Part shown: piece after piece, positions 53,633 to 62,298 of the stretch
How the letters are laid out: each line of letters opens with the position of its first letter
Position numbering within the stretch: the stretch's first letter is position 1
Source of the DNA: Thalassobaculum_A sp040219615
GTDB taxonomy: Bacteria; Pseudomonadota; Alphaproteobacteria; Thalassobaculales; Thalassobaculaceae
DNA length: 64,000 nucleotides
Direction of reading: 5' to 3'
Assembly (NCBI RefSeq): GCF_040219615.1
Contig: NZ_JAVJSE010000029.1
Location: forward strand, 186,001-250,000
Program-made: the position numbers and the translations under genes
The notes under the pieces: generated by a model
Told to the model about the DNA's origin: nothing
Seen by the model: the letters and a program-made list of their open reading frames with translations, nothing else
Database searches by the model: none

Positions 53633-53904
53633 TTGGGAGCGTTATCGTGGGGACGGGACTATTCTTCATTCCTTACCGTAGGACGGGACCGTAGCATAGC
53701 ACCGTCGAAGACGGTGTTGACAGAGAGCGTCGGCGGACTCTGGAGATGGTCGGCACTTCGACAACAACGAAGGGAATACCTCGTCATCCGGCCTCGCTGT
53801 TCCGGCGTTGCGCACCCGGAGGATGAACGAGCGACGCGGCTGCCGACAACCGGGACGGGTTTTCTCGCCAACGGCGCCATTCCGCGCTAGGAACCGGGCT
53901 CCCC

Positions 53905-54390
53905 GTGACCCCTCCGGAGGCCGCCGTGCCCGTCGCCCGTCCTGCCCGCGCCGAGGATCTTCCGGGCCTGCTGGCGCTGTACGCGGCCACCGAGGTCAGC
54001 GCCGCGGCGCAGCCGCCGGAGCGGGCCGCGCGGATCTGGCGGGAGACCCTGGCGCATCCCGGCGCGGCGGTGTTCGTTACCGACCACGACGACCGCATCG
54101 CCGCCAGCTGCATGCTGGTCACCGCCCCCAACCTGCTGCGCGGCGGGCGGTCCCACGCCTTCCTTGAAAACGTCGCCACACACCCCGAGCTGCAGGGCCG
54201 CGGATACGGCACGGCGGTGGTCGAGGCGGCGCTGGCACACGCCTGGGCCGCCGACTGCCACCACGTGCTGATGCAGAGCGGGCGGGCCGATCCGCGCGTG
54301 CACGCCTTCTACGTGGCACGCGGCTTCGAGGCCGGCCGCCGCGTCGCCTATGTCGCCCGCCACCCCGAGCAGCAGTCGCAGCCGGCCTGA
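53905..54390 (+). CDS. GNAT-family N-acetyltransferase
   Basis: A 161-residue cytosolic acetyltransferase. The acetyl-CoA loop is ATHPELQGRGYGTAVVEAAL (Q/R-x-x-G-x-G/A), and ADPRVHAFYVARGFEAGRRVAYV closes the fold. It starts with GTG. The acceptor is unknown. It stands before a serine hydrolase gene on the same strand, 95 bases apart. Confidence 0.85.
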   Translation: MTPPEAAVPVARPARAEDLPGLLALYAATEVSAAAQPPERAARIWRETLAHPGAAVFVTDHDDRIAASCMLVTAPNLLRGGRSHAFLENVATHPELQGRGYGTAVVEAALAHAWAADCHHVLMQSGRADPRVHAFYVARGFEAGRRVAYVARHPEQQSQPA

Positions 54391-54485
54391 GCGCCGCCGC
54401 CTATCGCCCTCTCTGCCCCTCGCCCTCTCCGCCTATCCGCGCTACGACTCGTCATATGCCCTGACGACCATTCCCGGACCCCGCC

Positions 54486-55745
54486 ATGACCCCGCTCGCC
54501 TCGCACCCGTCGCTCGCCCCGTTCGCCGACCGCACCGCCGATCCGCTGGCCCTCGGCTTCGCGCCCGAACGGCTGGCCCGGATCTCGGCCTGGATGCGGC
54601 GCTATGTCGACGCCGGCAAGCTGCCCTACCTGACCACCCTGATCGCCCGCGACGGCGAGATCGCGTTCCTCGACGCCTGCGGCAGCGGCGACCCGGAGAA
54701 CGCCGCCCCCACCCCGCCGGTCGACCACATCGCGCGCTTCTACTCGATGACCAAGCCGGTCACGACGGTGGCCGCCATGACCCTGCTGGAGGAGGGCCTG
54801 CTGCAGCTCGACGACCCGGTGGCGAAGTTCATCCCGGAATTCGCCGACACCAGGGTCTACGTCTCCGGCCCCTACGGCGACATGACGACCGAGCCGCAGG
54901 CGACGCCGGTGACGGTGCGCCACCTGATGACCCATTCGGCCGGGCTGACCTACGGGCTGTTCGACCCCGGCCCGGTCGGCGAGGCCTACCGCAAGACGCC
55001 CGTCAACTTCGGCGCCGCCAAGGGCAGCCTGGCCGAGATGGCGGTGGCGGCGGCGTCGGTGCCGCTGTGTTTCCAGCCCGGCACCAAGTGGACCTACTCG
55101 GTCGCCACCGACGTGCTCGGCCGGGTGGTCGAGGTGGTCGCCGGCCAGCCGCTCGACCGGGTGTTCCAGGAGCGCATCCTCGGCCCCCTCGGCATGGTCG
55201 ACACCGCCTTCGGGGTGCCGGCCGACAAGACCGGCCGCATGGTCGCCTGCTACGAGAAGACCGCCTCCACCCTGATGAAGCGGATCGACGGCGGCGGCGA
55301 CAGCCGGTTCGCCGGCACCCCGGCGATCCTGTCCGGCGGCGGCGGGCTGGTCTCGACCATCCCCGACTACCTGCGGTTCACCGAGATGCTGCGGCGCGGC
55401 GGCGCGCTCGGCGGCGCCCGGGTGCTGGGCCGCAAGACCGTCGACCTGATGATGACCAACCACCTGCCCGGCGACATCGCCTCGATGGGGGTCGAGACCT
55501 TCTCGGAGATGCCGATGGTCGGCATGGGCTTCGGACTCGGCGGCTCGATCCTGCTGGACCCGGCGCGCGCCCAGGTGCTGGGCAGCGAAGGCGAGTTCGC
55601 CTGGGGCGGCCTGGCCAGCACCGGGTTCTGGATCGACCGGACCGAGGGCATCTCGGCGATCGTCGTCACCCAACTGGTGCCGTCCTCGTCCTGGCCGATC
55701 CGCCGCGAGCTGCGCAACCTGGCGTATCAGGCGCTGGTCGACTGA
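54486..55745 (+). CDS. serine hydrolase (beta-lactamase-related, EstB-type)
   Basis: A 419-residue hydrolase. The catalytic pair is Ser87-x-x-Lys90 (FYSMTKPVTT) with Tyr in KWTYSVATDVLGR (about 205). The third motif is in the AWGGLASTGFWID region near 377. It has no signal peptide. It resembles class C beta-lactamases and esterases such as EstB; ester hydrolysis is the more likely activity. A palindromic repeat lies after its stop. Confidence 0.85.
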   Translation: MTPLASHPSLAPFADRTADPLALGFAPERLARISAWMRRYVDAGKLPYLTTLIARDGEIAFLDACGSGDPENAAPTPPVDHIARFYSMTKPVTTVAAMTLLEEGLLQLDDPVAKFIPEFADTRVYVSGPYGDMTTEPQATPVTVRHLMTHSAGLTYGLFDPGPVGEAYRKTPVNFGAAKGSLAEMAVAAASVPLCFQPGTKWTYSVATDVLGRVVEVVAGQPLDRVFQERILGPLGMVDTAFGVPADKTGRMVACYEKTASTLMKRIDGGGDSRFAGTPAILSGGGGLVSTIPDYLRFTEMLRRGGALGGARVLGRKTVDLMMTNHLPGDIASMGVETFSEMPMVGMGFGLGGSILLDPARAQVLGSEGEFAWGGLASTGFWIDRTEGISAIVVTQLVPSSSWPIRRELRNLAYQALVD

Positions 55746-55791
55746 CCCTTCGAGGCCCCCGCTTGCGCGGCGGCACCTCAGGATGAAAGAG
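55746..55791. repeat. second repeat type, CCTTCGAGG...CCTCAGGATGA
   Basis: A short GC-rich imperfect palindrome, CCCTTCGAGGCCCCCGCTTG and then ACCTCAGGATGAAAG, directly after the serine hydrolase stop. I know this pattern (CCTTCGAGG...CCTCAGGATGA) as a recurrent intergenic repeat of alphaproteobacteria. It occurs once in this window, next to copy 7 of the main repeat. Confidence 0.5.
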
Positions 55792-55799
55792 AGGCGGCG

Positions 55800-55925
55800 G
55801 GTGGGTCCCGGAGCCGGTCGCTGACGCGACCCCTCCGGGATGACGAAAGGGGATGGCCAGCCAGCCATCTCCTTTTCCGTCATTCCGGAGACGCGAAGCG
55901 GGCTCCGGAACCCACGATGCGACGG
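55800..55925. repeat. dispersed palindromic repeat, copy 7 (between convergent genes)
   Basis: GGTGGGTCCCGG...CGGGATGACGAAAGG and CCTTTTCCGTCATTCCGG...GGAACCCACG face each other around a 20-base spacer, between the convergent serine hydrolase and CoA-transferase stops. Confidence 0.85.
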
Positions 55926-55950
55926 GCGCCGGCGGTTCAGGCGGCCGGCG

Positions 55951-57879
55951 CTACTCCCGGTCCTGCAGGAAGGCGCGCGCCTCGGCCTGGGTCTCGAAGA
56001 TGTGCGGCGCCACCCGGCGGGTCAGCGCGCGGCCGAGCTTGAGCCGCATGAAGGCGCTGGTGGTGTAGCGCGAAACCTGGGTGTACCAGGTCTCCTCCAT
56101 GCTGCGGACCATGTCGACATAGGCGTCGGCGACGTCGTCGTCGAAGCGGAACCGGTCGTAGTTGACGACCACGGCGACCCGCCGGCCGATCTGCCGGCAG
56201 CGCTCGCCGACCACCGTGCGGATCGCCTCCACGTCCTCCAGCCGCCGGACATGCAGGTTCTCGAAGTTCAGGAACAGGATGTTGCGCTCCGGGTCGTAGC
56301 CGACGCGGTCGGTCAGGTCGAGGTCGAGCAGCCGCTCGCGCAGCTCCATCGGCCGGTCCTCGAACAGCCGTGCGTCCATTGGCTTCAGGGCGTCGACGAC
56401 CGGCCGGAACGCCATGTGGGCGAGGATATCGCGCTCGAGGTCGACGCCGGGCGCGATCTCGGCCAGCCGCAGCCCGTTGCGGTCCAGCGTGAACACGCAG
56501 CGTTCGGTGACGTAGAGCACGGTCTGGCCGACCTCCAGCGCCCGGCGACCGGAGAACGTGACCTGCTCGACCGCGGCGGCGAACTTGGCCGCCCGCCCTT
56601 CCCGGCGGACCGCCAGCCGCCCGTCCCCGACCTCGACGTCGAGCCCGCCGGCGGTGAAGGTGCCGGCGAACACCACCTTGCGCGCGCTCTGCGAGATGTT
56701 GATGAAGCCGCCGGCGCCGGCCAGCCTGGGGCCGAAGCGGCTGACATTCACGTTGCCGTCGCCATCGCACTCGGCCATGCCGAGGCAGGCCATGTCGAGG
56801 CCGCCGCCGTCGTAGAAGTCGAACTGCTGATTCTGGTCGATCACCGCCTCGGTGTTGACCGCGGCGCCGAAGTCGAGGCCGCTCGCCGGCATGCCGCCGA
56901 TCACGCCGGGCTCGGCGGTCAGGGTGATCAGGTCGAGCAGGCGCTCCTCGTTGGCCACCGCGGCGACGCCCTCGGGCATGCCGATGCCGAGGTTGACGAC
57001 GCCGTTCACCGGCAGTTCCAGGGCGCAGCGCCGGGCGATCACCTTGCGGGCGTCCAGCGGCATCCGGGCGAGGCCGTCGAGCGGCACCTGGATCTCGCCG
57101 GAATAGGCCGGGTTGTAGACCGTCGCGTAGGTCTGGTGGTGATGCTCCGGCTCGGCGACCACGACACAGTCGACCAGCGGCCCCGGGATGACGACGTCGC
57201 GCGCCTTCAGCGACCCGTCGCGGGCCAGCCGCTCGACCTGCACGACCACGATGCCGCCGGACGCCCGGGCCGCCATCGCCATCGCCAGGTTGTCCAGGGT
57301 CAGGGCCTCGCGCTCCATGGTGACGTTGCCGCCGGGATCGGCGGTGGTGCCGCGCAGGAAGGCGACGTGGACCGGCATGGCGCGGTACAGCAGCCACTCC
57401 TGGCCGTCGATCTCGACCAGGCTGACCAGGTCGTCCTTCGTAACCTCGTTGATCTTGCCGCCGCCGAGGCGCGGGTCGACGAAGGTGCCGATGCCGATCT
57501 TGCTGAGCGTGCCCGGCCGCTTCGCGGCGATGTCGCGGTACAGGTGCGAGATGCAGCCCTGCGGCAGGTTGTAGGCCTCGATCCGGTTCTCCAGCGCCAG
57601 CCGGCCGATCTTCGGCACCAGCCCGAAATGGCCGCCGACGACGCGCTTCAGCAGGCCGTCATGGCCGAGATGGTTGAGCCCGCGGTCCTTGCCGTCGCCC
57701 TGGCCGGCGGCGAACAGCAGCGTCAGGTCGCGCGGCTCGCCGGTGTCGACGAAGCGGTCCTCGAGCGCCGCCAGCAGCCCCTCGGGCGTGCCGATGCCGA
57801 CGAAGCCGGAGGTCGCCAGGGTATCGCCGGACCGCACGACGGCGACCGCGTCCTCGATGGTCGTGACCTTGTTCTTCAT
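55951..57879 (-). CDS. fused acyl-CoA:acetate/3-ketoacid CoA-transferase
   Basis: A 642-residue class I CoA-transferase with both subunits in one chain. The alpha-like half (1-270) has VRSGDTLATSGFVGIGTPEGLL. The beta-like half (290-510) has NLGIGMPEGVA and LTAEPGVIGG, which supplies the catalytic Glu in the family's E-x-G position. An extra C-terminal 120 residues resemble the tail of long-chain family members. It moves CoA between carboxylates; the exact acids are unknown. ATG 57879 has GAGGCGGGG upstream, and a GTG at 57912 is weaker. Confidence 0.88.
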   Translation of the reverse strand: MKNKVTTIEDAVAVVRSGDTLATSGFVGIGTPEGLLAALEDRFVDTGEPRDLTLLFAAGQGDGKDRGLNHLGHDGLLKRVVGGHFGLVPKIGRLALENRIEAYNLPQGCISHLYRDIAAKRPGTLSKIGIGTFVDPRLGGGKINEVTKDDLVSLVEIDGQEWLLYRAMPVHVAFLRGTTADPGGNVTMEREALTLDNLAMAMAARASGGIVVVQVERLARDGSLKARDVVIPGPLVDCVVVAEPEHHHQTYATVYNPAYSGEIQVPLDGLARMPLDARKVIARRCALELPVNGVVNLGIGMPEGVAAVANEERLLDLITLTAEPGVIGGMPASGLDFGAAVNTEAVIDQNQQFDFYDGGGLDMACLGMAECDGDGNVNVSRFGPRLAGAGGFINISQSARKVVFAGTFTAGGLDVEVGDGRLAVRREGRAAKFAAAVEQVTFSGRRALEVGQTVLYVTERCVFTLDRNGLRLAEIAPGVDLERDILAHMAFRPVVDALKPMDARLFEDRPMELRERLLDLDLTDRVGYDPERNILFLNFENLHVRRLEDVEAIRTVVGERCRQIGRRVAVVVNYDRFRFDDDVADAYVDMVRSMEETWYTQVSRYTTSAFMRLKLGRALTRRVAPHIFETQAEARAFLQDRE

Positions 57880-58291
57880 CCCCGCCTCGGCGCTGCCCGG
57901 TCGCGTCTCCACGCCGCAAGGCTACGCCATTTTGCCGCGTCCGGCGCCATCGTAGACGCAGACGTGCCAGGCCGCATGACCATCGATCCGATGCCGGTCG
58001 GTCACCCGCCGGGAGCCCGTCACACCATCTATGGGATTCACATATCTCGCGGCGGCGGGTGGGTTCCGGAGCCGGACGCTCGCGCGTCCCCTCCGGAATG
58101 ACGAAGGTGGGCAGGATTTGGCCGGCTTCCCTCCCGGATCCACCCCTCACTTCGTCATCCCGGAGGGGCTGCGCGAGCAGCCGGCTCCGGGATCCACTGC
58201 GTGACGGGCACTGCCAAATACTTCAAGAAGCTGACGTTTTCGCGATGTGTGAACACCATAGACGACGCGACGGGCGGCAGAGCGGCCGGAT
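57880..58291. repeat. intergenic gap with palindromic repeat copy 8 (about 58057-58206)
   Basis: This 412-base gap separates the CoA-transferase start from the tonB stop. Copy 8 occupies the middle: GGGTGGGTTCCGGAGCCGG...CTCCGGAATGACG and CGTCATCCCGGAGG...CGGGATCCACTG, with a spacer of about 50 bases. The flanking parts hold no gene, operator or terminator that I can support. Confidence 0.8.
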
Positions 58292-59311
58292 CTACCGCAG
58301 CAGGAACTGCACCGGCACCCGGACCTCGAGCCGGGCCTGAGGGAAGCTCTCCGGCAGCGGCGGCAGCGGCGCGGCGCGCTCGATCATCTCGACCACGGCC
58401 CGATCGAGCGACGCGTCGCCGGCGCTGCGGGCGATCCGGTGCGAGATCACCCGGCCGGCGCGGTCCATCACGAACACCAGCATCGCGGTCCCCTCGATCC
58501 GCCGGCGTCGGGCCTGGTGCGGATAGTCCTTGTGGCGCTCCAGCCAGGCCCGCAGCTGGCTCATGTAGTCGGCGGCGCCGCCCGGTGCCGCAGCCTGCGC
58601 GGCCGTGCCCGGCTCGGCGCGCGGTGACGGCTGACCGCCGGCCGACTGGCTGCTGGCCCGGCCCGTGGTCTCGGCGGAAGCCGAGGCGGCAGCGGTTGGC
58701 GGCGGGGCCTCGGCAGCCTGCACCGCCTCCACCGACGGCTTGCGGACAGGCGGCGGCTCCGCCCGCGCGACCTCGCGCTTCGGTACCTCGGGCCGCGGCT
58801 GCGGCACCGGCGGCGGTCTCACCTCCTCGGCCGATACCTGCTCGGGCTCGGGTGGCCTTGCAGCCTGCGGCTCGGGCATCACGGTAGGCACCACATCCGG
58901 CTTCGGCGGAACCACCGGCTCGGGCCGCTCCGGCTGCGGCGCCGGGACCGTCTCGACCAGCGGCGTCGGCGGCGGGGTGACCGGCGGCACGGTCTCCGGC
59001 ACCACCTCGGCCTTCGGGGCCTCGACCGCCTCGGCCGTCGGCCGGGCAACCGTCTCGACCGGCGGCGCGGTCGGCGCGGTCGGCGCGACCGCCGCGGTCG
59101 TGACCTGCCGGGCGTCCTGCCGCGGCCCGACCGGCGACGGTGCGGCCGACGGGCCGGCGGCCGGCGCCAGCATGACCTGGACGCTGCCGCCACCGCCCGG
59201 GCTTGCGGCCGGCGGGCTCGGCGACTGCAGGACCCACATCGCGACCGCCGCGTGCAGGCCGAGGGCCGCGGTCCCGGCCATCGTCCAGTGGCGTGTCCGG
59301 ACCTCGGTCAT
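58292..59311 (-). CDS. tonB: TonB energy transducer
   Basis: A 339-residue protein. One N-terminal membrane anchor (TMAGTAALGLHAAVAMWVLQ) is followed by a long Pro/Glu/Val-rich periplasmic spacer (about 50-240). The C-terminal TonB domain (250-339) has YMSQLRAWLERHKDYPHQARRRRIEGTAMLVFVMDRAGRV. It carries ExbB/ExbD-derived energy to TonB-dependent receptors such as that at 13192. Its ATG overlaps the stop of the upstream exbD by 4 bases. It is the last gene of a four-gene exb-ton operon on the minus strand. Confidence 0.93.
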   Translation of the reverse strand: MTEVRTRHWTMAGTAALGLHAAVAMWVLQSPSPPAASPGGGGSVQVMLAPAAGPSAAPSPVGPRQDARQVTTAAVAPTAPTAPPVETVARPTAEAVEAPKAEVVPETVPPVTPPPTPLVETVPAPQPERPEPVVPPKPDVVPTVMPEPQAARPPEPEQVSAEEVRPPPVPQPRPEVPKREVARAEPPPVRKPSVEAVQAAEAPPPTAAASASAETTGRASSQSAGGQPSPRAEPGTAAQAAAPGGAADYMSQLRAWLERHKDYPHQARRRRIEGTAMLVFVMDRAGRVISHRIARSAGDASLDRAVVEMIERAAPLPPLPESFPQARLEVRVPVQFLLR

Positions 59312-59718
59312 CCCTCGGGCACCGTCATCAGCCGCACCCGCTCGACCCCGGCCTCGCGCAGGGTCTCCATGACCGCGACCACCGCGGCCGCCTCGGCGCC
59401 GCCGTCGGCCTTCACGTGGACCTCCGGATGCGGCGCGTCCTCCAGCCGCCGGGCGATCGCCGCCGGCAGCCCGGCGGATTCGACCGCCGCGCCGTCGAGC
59501 GCCAGCCGGCCGTCGGCGCCGATCAGCAGCACGATGTCCTTCGGATCGCCGGCCTCGCCATTGGCCGAGCGCGGCGGCTCGATGGCGAACGGATCGGTGG
59601 CCGACAGGCTGCCCACCACCATGAAGAAGATCAGGAGCAGGAACACCACGTTGATCAGCGGCAGGATGCGGTCGTCCTCGTTGCCGGACCCGCCGGTCCG
59701 CGGGCGCTCCAGTCTCAT
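59308..59718 (-). CDS. ExbD-type transport subunit, second copy
   Basis: A 136-residue protein with one N-terminal transmembrane helix in the family pattern DDRILPLINVVFLLLIFFMVVGSL, where the conserved Asp is replaced by Asn (LINVVF), followed by a periplasmic domain. The first ExbD copy keeps the Asp (LIDVVF). Heteromeric ExbD pairs occur in other systems. The gene is 10 bases from exbD copy 1 and overlaps tonB by ATGA. Confidence 0.88.
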   Translation of the reverse strand: MRLERPRTGGSGNEDDRILPLINVVFLLLIFFMVVGSLSATDPFAIEPPRSANGEAGDPKDIVLLIGADGRLALDGAAVESAGLPAAIARRLEDAPHPEVHVKADGGAEAAAVVAVMETLREAGVERVRLMTVPEG

Positions 59719-59728
59719 GGTCGGTCCC

Positions 59729-60160
59729 TCAGCGCGTGCGGTCGCGGATCAGCGACAGCCGGGTCGCGCCCGCCGCCGTCAGCCGGTCGAGCACCGCCAC
59801 CGCGCGCTGCAGCGGCACGCCGGCCGCCGGCTTCACGAAGATCGCCTGGTCCGGCTTGTCGGCCAGCCGCGACCGGACGCGGCTCTCCAGCGCCTCGAGG
59901 GTCAACGGCCGGCCGGACAGGCGCAGGCCCCGCGGGCGAACCTCGACCAGCAGCGTGCCCTCCATGGCGGCCGAGGCCGCTCCGGCCGACGGTGCCGACA
60001 GCACGATCGACCGCCAGTCCAGGAAGCTCGAGGCCAGCATGAAGAACACCAGCAGGATGAAGACCACGTCGATCAGCGGCGTCAGGCTGATCAGCCGGTG
60101 ACGGCGCCGCAGCCTAGCGATCCGCCATGACGGCGGCCGGGCGAAGGCGGGGGAGTTCAT
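59729..60160 (-). CDS. exbD: ExbD/TolR-type transport subunit, first copy
   Basis: A 143-residue protein. The N-terminal basic segment (RRRHRLISLTP) is followed by the single membrane helix LIDVVFILLVFFMLASSF, containing the proton-path Asp. A periplasmic domain of about 100 residues follows. Its start overlaps the ExbB end by 47 bases, so it is translationally coupled. It is the subunit most likely to take part in proton use, as the second ExbD lacks the Asp. Confidence 0.9.
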   Translation of the reverse strand: MNSPAFARPPSWRIARLRRRHRLISLTPLIDVVFILLVFFMLASSFLDWRSIVLSAPSAGAASAAMEGTLLVEVRPRGLRLSGRPLTLEALESRVRSRLADKPDQAIFVKPAAGVPLQRAVAVLDRLTAAGATRLSLIRDRTR

Positions 60161-60860
60161 GGCGCGGCTCCGCGTGGGCCAGGTTGGCGGCCGGTTCCGC
60201 CGTCAGGTCGCTGGTGAACACCTGGGTGACGACGGTCTCCATCTCGTGGGTCACCCGGTCGACGACCCGCTCCAGCCAGGCGAGCACCGCGACCACCGGG
60301 ATCGCCACCGCCAGCCCGACCGCGGTGGTCAGCAGCGCCTCCCAGATGCCGCCCGACAGCACCGCCGGGTTGACCTGGGAACCGGCCTGCTCGAGCTGCT
60401 GGAAGGCCGAGATCATGCCCAGCACCGTGCCGAACAGGCCGAGCAGCGGCGCCACGCCGGCGATCACCTCCAGCGGCCGAAGATAGGCCCGCAGGGACTC
60501 CAGGCGGTCACCGGCCAGCCGGGCCACCTCCTCGCGGACCGTCGCCTCGGGCAGGTCGCGCCGCAGAGTGCCGCGGATCGCGCAGCCGAGCACATGGACG
60601 ACCGGATTGCGCGACCGGGCCAGCAGCCCCAGTGCCTCGGCCGACCGGCCGGAGCGGTACAGCGCCAGGGCGCGCCGCGCGGTTCTGCGGTCGCCGACCC
60701 GGGCGGCCGCGAACTGCCAGAGCTTCACCAGCACGATGGCCAGCGCCACCACCGACAGGACGCCCAGGATGGCGACCACCGGCCCGCCGGCCCGAACCAT
60801 CTCCAGGGCCTGGTCGAGCGCACCCGGCGGGGCGGGCGGGACAATCTGGTCGTCGGTCAT
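60114..60860 (-). CDS. exbB: MotA/TolQ/ExbB proton-channel protein
   Basis: A 248-residue inner-membrane protein with three helices. The first is GGPVVAILGVLSVVALAIVLV. The last two are PLEVIAGVAPLLGLFGTVLGMISAFQ and the GGIWEALLTTAVGLAVAIPVVAVLAW pair carrying the conserved Thr and Pro of the family. Together with ExbD it drives TonB. Starts at 60860 and 60884 are both possible, and neither has a perfect ribosome site. It heads the exbB-exbD-exbD-tonB operon, behind a palindromic site at 60924-60947. Confidence 0.9.
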   Translation of the reverse strand: MTDDQIVPPAPPGALDQALEMVRAGGPVVAILGVLSVVALAIVLVKLWQFAAARVGDRRTARRALALYRSGRSAEALGLLARSRNPVVHVLGCAIRGTLRRDLPEATVREEVARLAGDRLESLRAYLRPLEVIAGVAPLLGLFGTVLGMISAFQQLEQAGSQVNPAVLSGGIWEALLTTAVGLAVAIPVVAVLAWLERVVDRVTHEMETVVTQVFTSDLTAEPAANLAHAEPRHELPRLRPAAVMADR

Positions 60861-60923
60861 CGGAACCGGAGTCTCCGTTCGCATGGAACCTTGGCCTGCG
60901 AGACGCTGGGCCGGCGTCATTTC

Positions 60924-60947
60924 TAATGATAGTCAGACGCATTATCA
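60924..60947. promoter_or_regulatory. candidate iron operator before exbB-exbD-exbD-tonB
   Basis: TGATA (60927-60931) and TATCA (60943-60947) form an inverted repeat spaced by 11 bases in an AT-rich patch (TAATGATAG...ATTATCAAG), 64 bases upstream of the ExbB start and about 190 before the divergent ECF sigma gene. The core resembles a Fur box. Together with the sites before the receptor and the FbpA gene it suggests iron control, but the match is imperfect. Confidence 0.45.
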
Positions 60948-61139
60948 AGAATGGATTGCCGACTGCGCCAAGTCCGGGCGACCGTATGGCCGGCCTGCCC
61001 TTCAATCGGTCATCCGGCGCGAAGGGCCGGTGGCCGTATTGGCTCCACAACATTGACACAGAAGGCTTTCTCCCAGGTCACCAGGACATGCCTAGATTTC
61101 CCTGGCGGGCGGATATCGACCCAAGCCGGAGGCGCCAGC

Positions 61140-61676
61140 GTGACCGAACTGATCCACGACCCCGCCAGCCAGATCCGCGAGCTCACCAGGCTGGCGGCAT
61201 TTCTGACGAGCAACAGCGCCGAGGCCGACGACCTGGTCCAGGAGTCGATGGTCCGTGCCCTCACCTATGTGAAGGACGGCGGAACCGTCCGGAACTGGCG
61301 GGCCTATCTCGGACGCATCCTGCGCAACGTCCGGGCCGACCACCTGGGCCGCCAGGCCCGGCGCGGACCCGCGGTGGCGCTGGACGACGTCGAGCATCAG
61401 CTCTCGGTTCCGGCTCCGCAGCACGCGGAACTGCTGCTGCACGAACTCGGCGAAGCCTTGGACCGGATACCGCACAGCCAGAAGCGCGTGCTGTGCCTGA
61501 TCGGCGTCGACGGCCTTTCCTACCAGGACGCCGCCGAGCAGCTGAACATTCCAATCGGCACCGTGATGTCGCGGCTGCACCGGGGCCGCAGCGCCCTGCG
61601 GCGCGAGATGGGTGAGTTCTCGCCGGGCGGGGAGCCGCGGTCCACCGCGGAGCCCGCGCCGGCACCCGCGGCCTGA
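61140..61676 (+). CDS. ECF-type RNA polymerase sigma factor
   Basis: A 178-residue sigma factor. Region 2 has LTRLAAFLTSNSAEADDLVQESMVRALTYV; region 4 has PHSQKRVLCLIGVDGLSYQDAAEQLNIPIGTVMSRLHRGRSALRREM. The GTG start at 61140 has GGAGGC upstream at good spacing. No anti-sigma gene or FecR-like partner adjoins it. It is divergent from the exb-ton operon. Whether it drives iron or stress genes is not determined. Confidence 0.9.
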   Translation: MTELIHDPASQIRELTRLAAFLTSNSAEADDLVQESMVRALTYVKDGGTVRNWRAYLGRILRNVRADHLGRQARRGPAVALDDVEHQLSVPAPQHAELLLHELGEALDRIPHSQKRVLCLIGVDGLSYQDAAEQLNIPIGTVMSRLHRGRSALRREMGEFSPGGEPRSTAEPAPAPAA

Positions 61677-61686
61677 TCCGCCCGGG

Positions 61687-62001
61687 TCAGCCGATCCCGT
61701 GTCGGTCCAGTTCGGCCCGCAGGCCACCGGTCAGCGCCAGCCACGTCATCCGCAGGTCGCGGGCCAGCGACCACAGCGGGTGCGAGAAGGTCTCCGGCCG
61801 GTTCCGCTCGACGAAGACATGGCTGAGCCAGGCGGCCCCGTAGCCCACCACGAGGGCCGCCGCCGCCAACCGCCAGTCCGCGTAGACGATCGCACCGACC
61901 AGCAACAGCACGCCGAGCAGAGTGCCGAGAACATGCACGCGCCGCGTGGCTGGACGGCTGTGCTGGCGCAGATACCGGGGCCAGAACTCCGCGTAGGTCA
62001 T
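61687..62001 (-). CDS. Mpo1-like/DUF962 membrane protein
   Basis: A 104-residue protein with two to three helices: MTYAEFWPRYLRQHSRPATRRVHVLGTLLGV, then GYGAAWLSHVFVERNRPETFSHPLWSLARDLRM. The RRVHVLGT and SHVFVERNRP blocks are those of the Mpo1-like family, in yeast a 2-hydroxy fatty-acid dioxygenase with His-bound iron. Here His at the H-V-L and S-H-V positions are kept. The start at 62001 is chosen since a longer frame adds unrelated residues. The 297 bases to the bkd gene hold no gene and no clear promoter. Confidence 0.8.
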   Translation of the reverse strand: MTYAEFWPRYLRQHSRPATRRVHVLGTLLGVLLLVGAIVYADWRLAAAALVVGYGAAWLSHVFVERNRPETFSHPLWSLARDLRMTWLALTGGLRAELDRHGIG

Positions 62002-62298
62002 TTCCGATAACTGGCGCCGGACGCCCCTTGAATCAACCGCCGGCCGGCCGTGCCGTGAATTTTGCGCCGCAAACAACCCGAAGGACGAAACAAGCTTAAA
62101 TCCGCCTGGCGGTATAATTTGCAAAGATTACAAGCCCCCGATTCGCCCGCCAGCCCGGTGACGATTTCGGCTGTTCTGACGTTACGTAAAGCGCCGGGAC
62201 CATCTCGACAGGCCTGAACGAGCATATACTTTAGAGGGTGTTGAGCGTGACCGGACCGCCGGGGCAGCCAGCGGCCGGCGAGGAGAGGAATCCCGCCC

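Noticed and set aside
62204..62230. Promoter before bkdA1 with TATACT at 62225-62230
   Set aside because: The nearest -35-like block leaves a 14-15 base spacer, too short to support the call.
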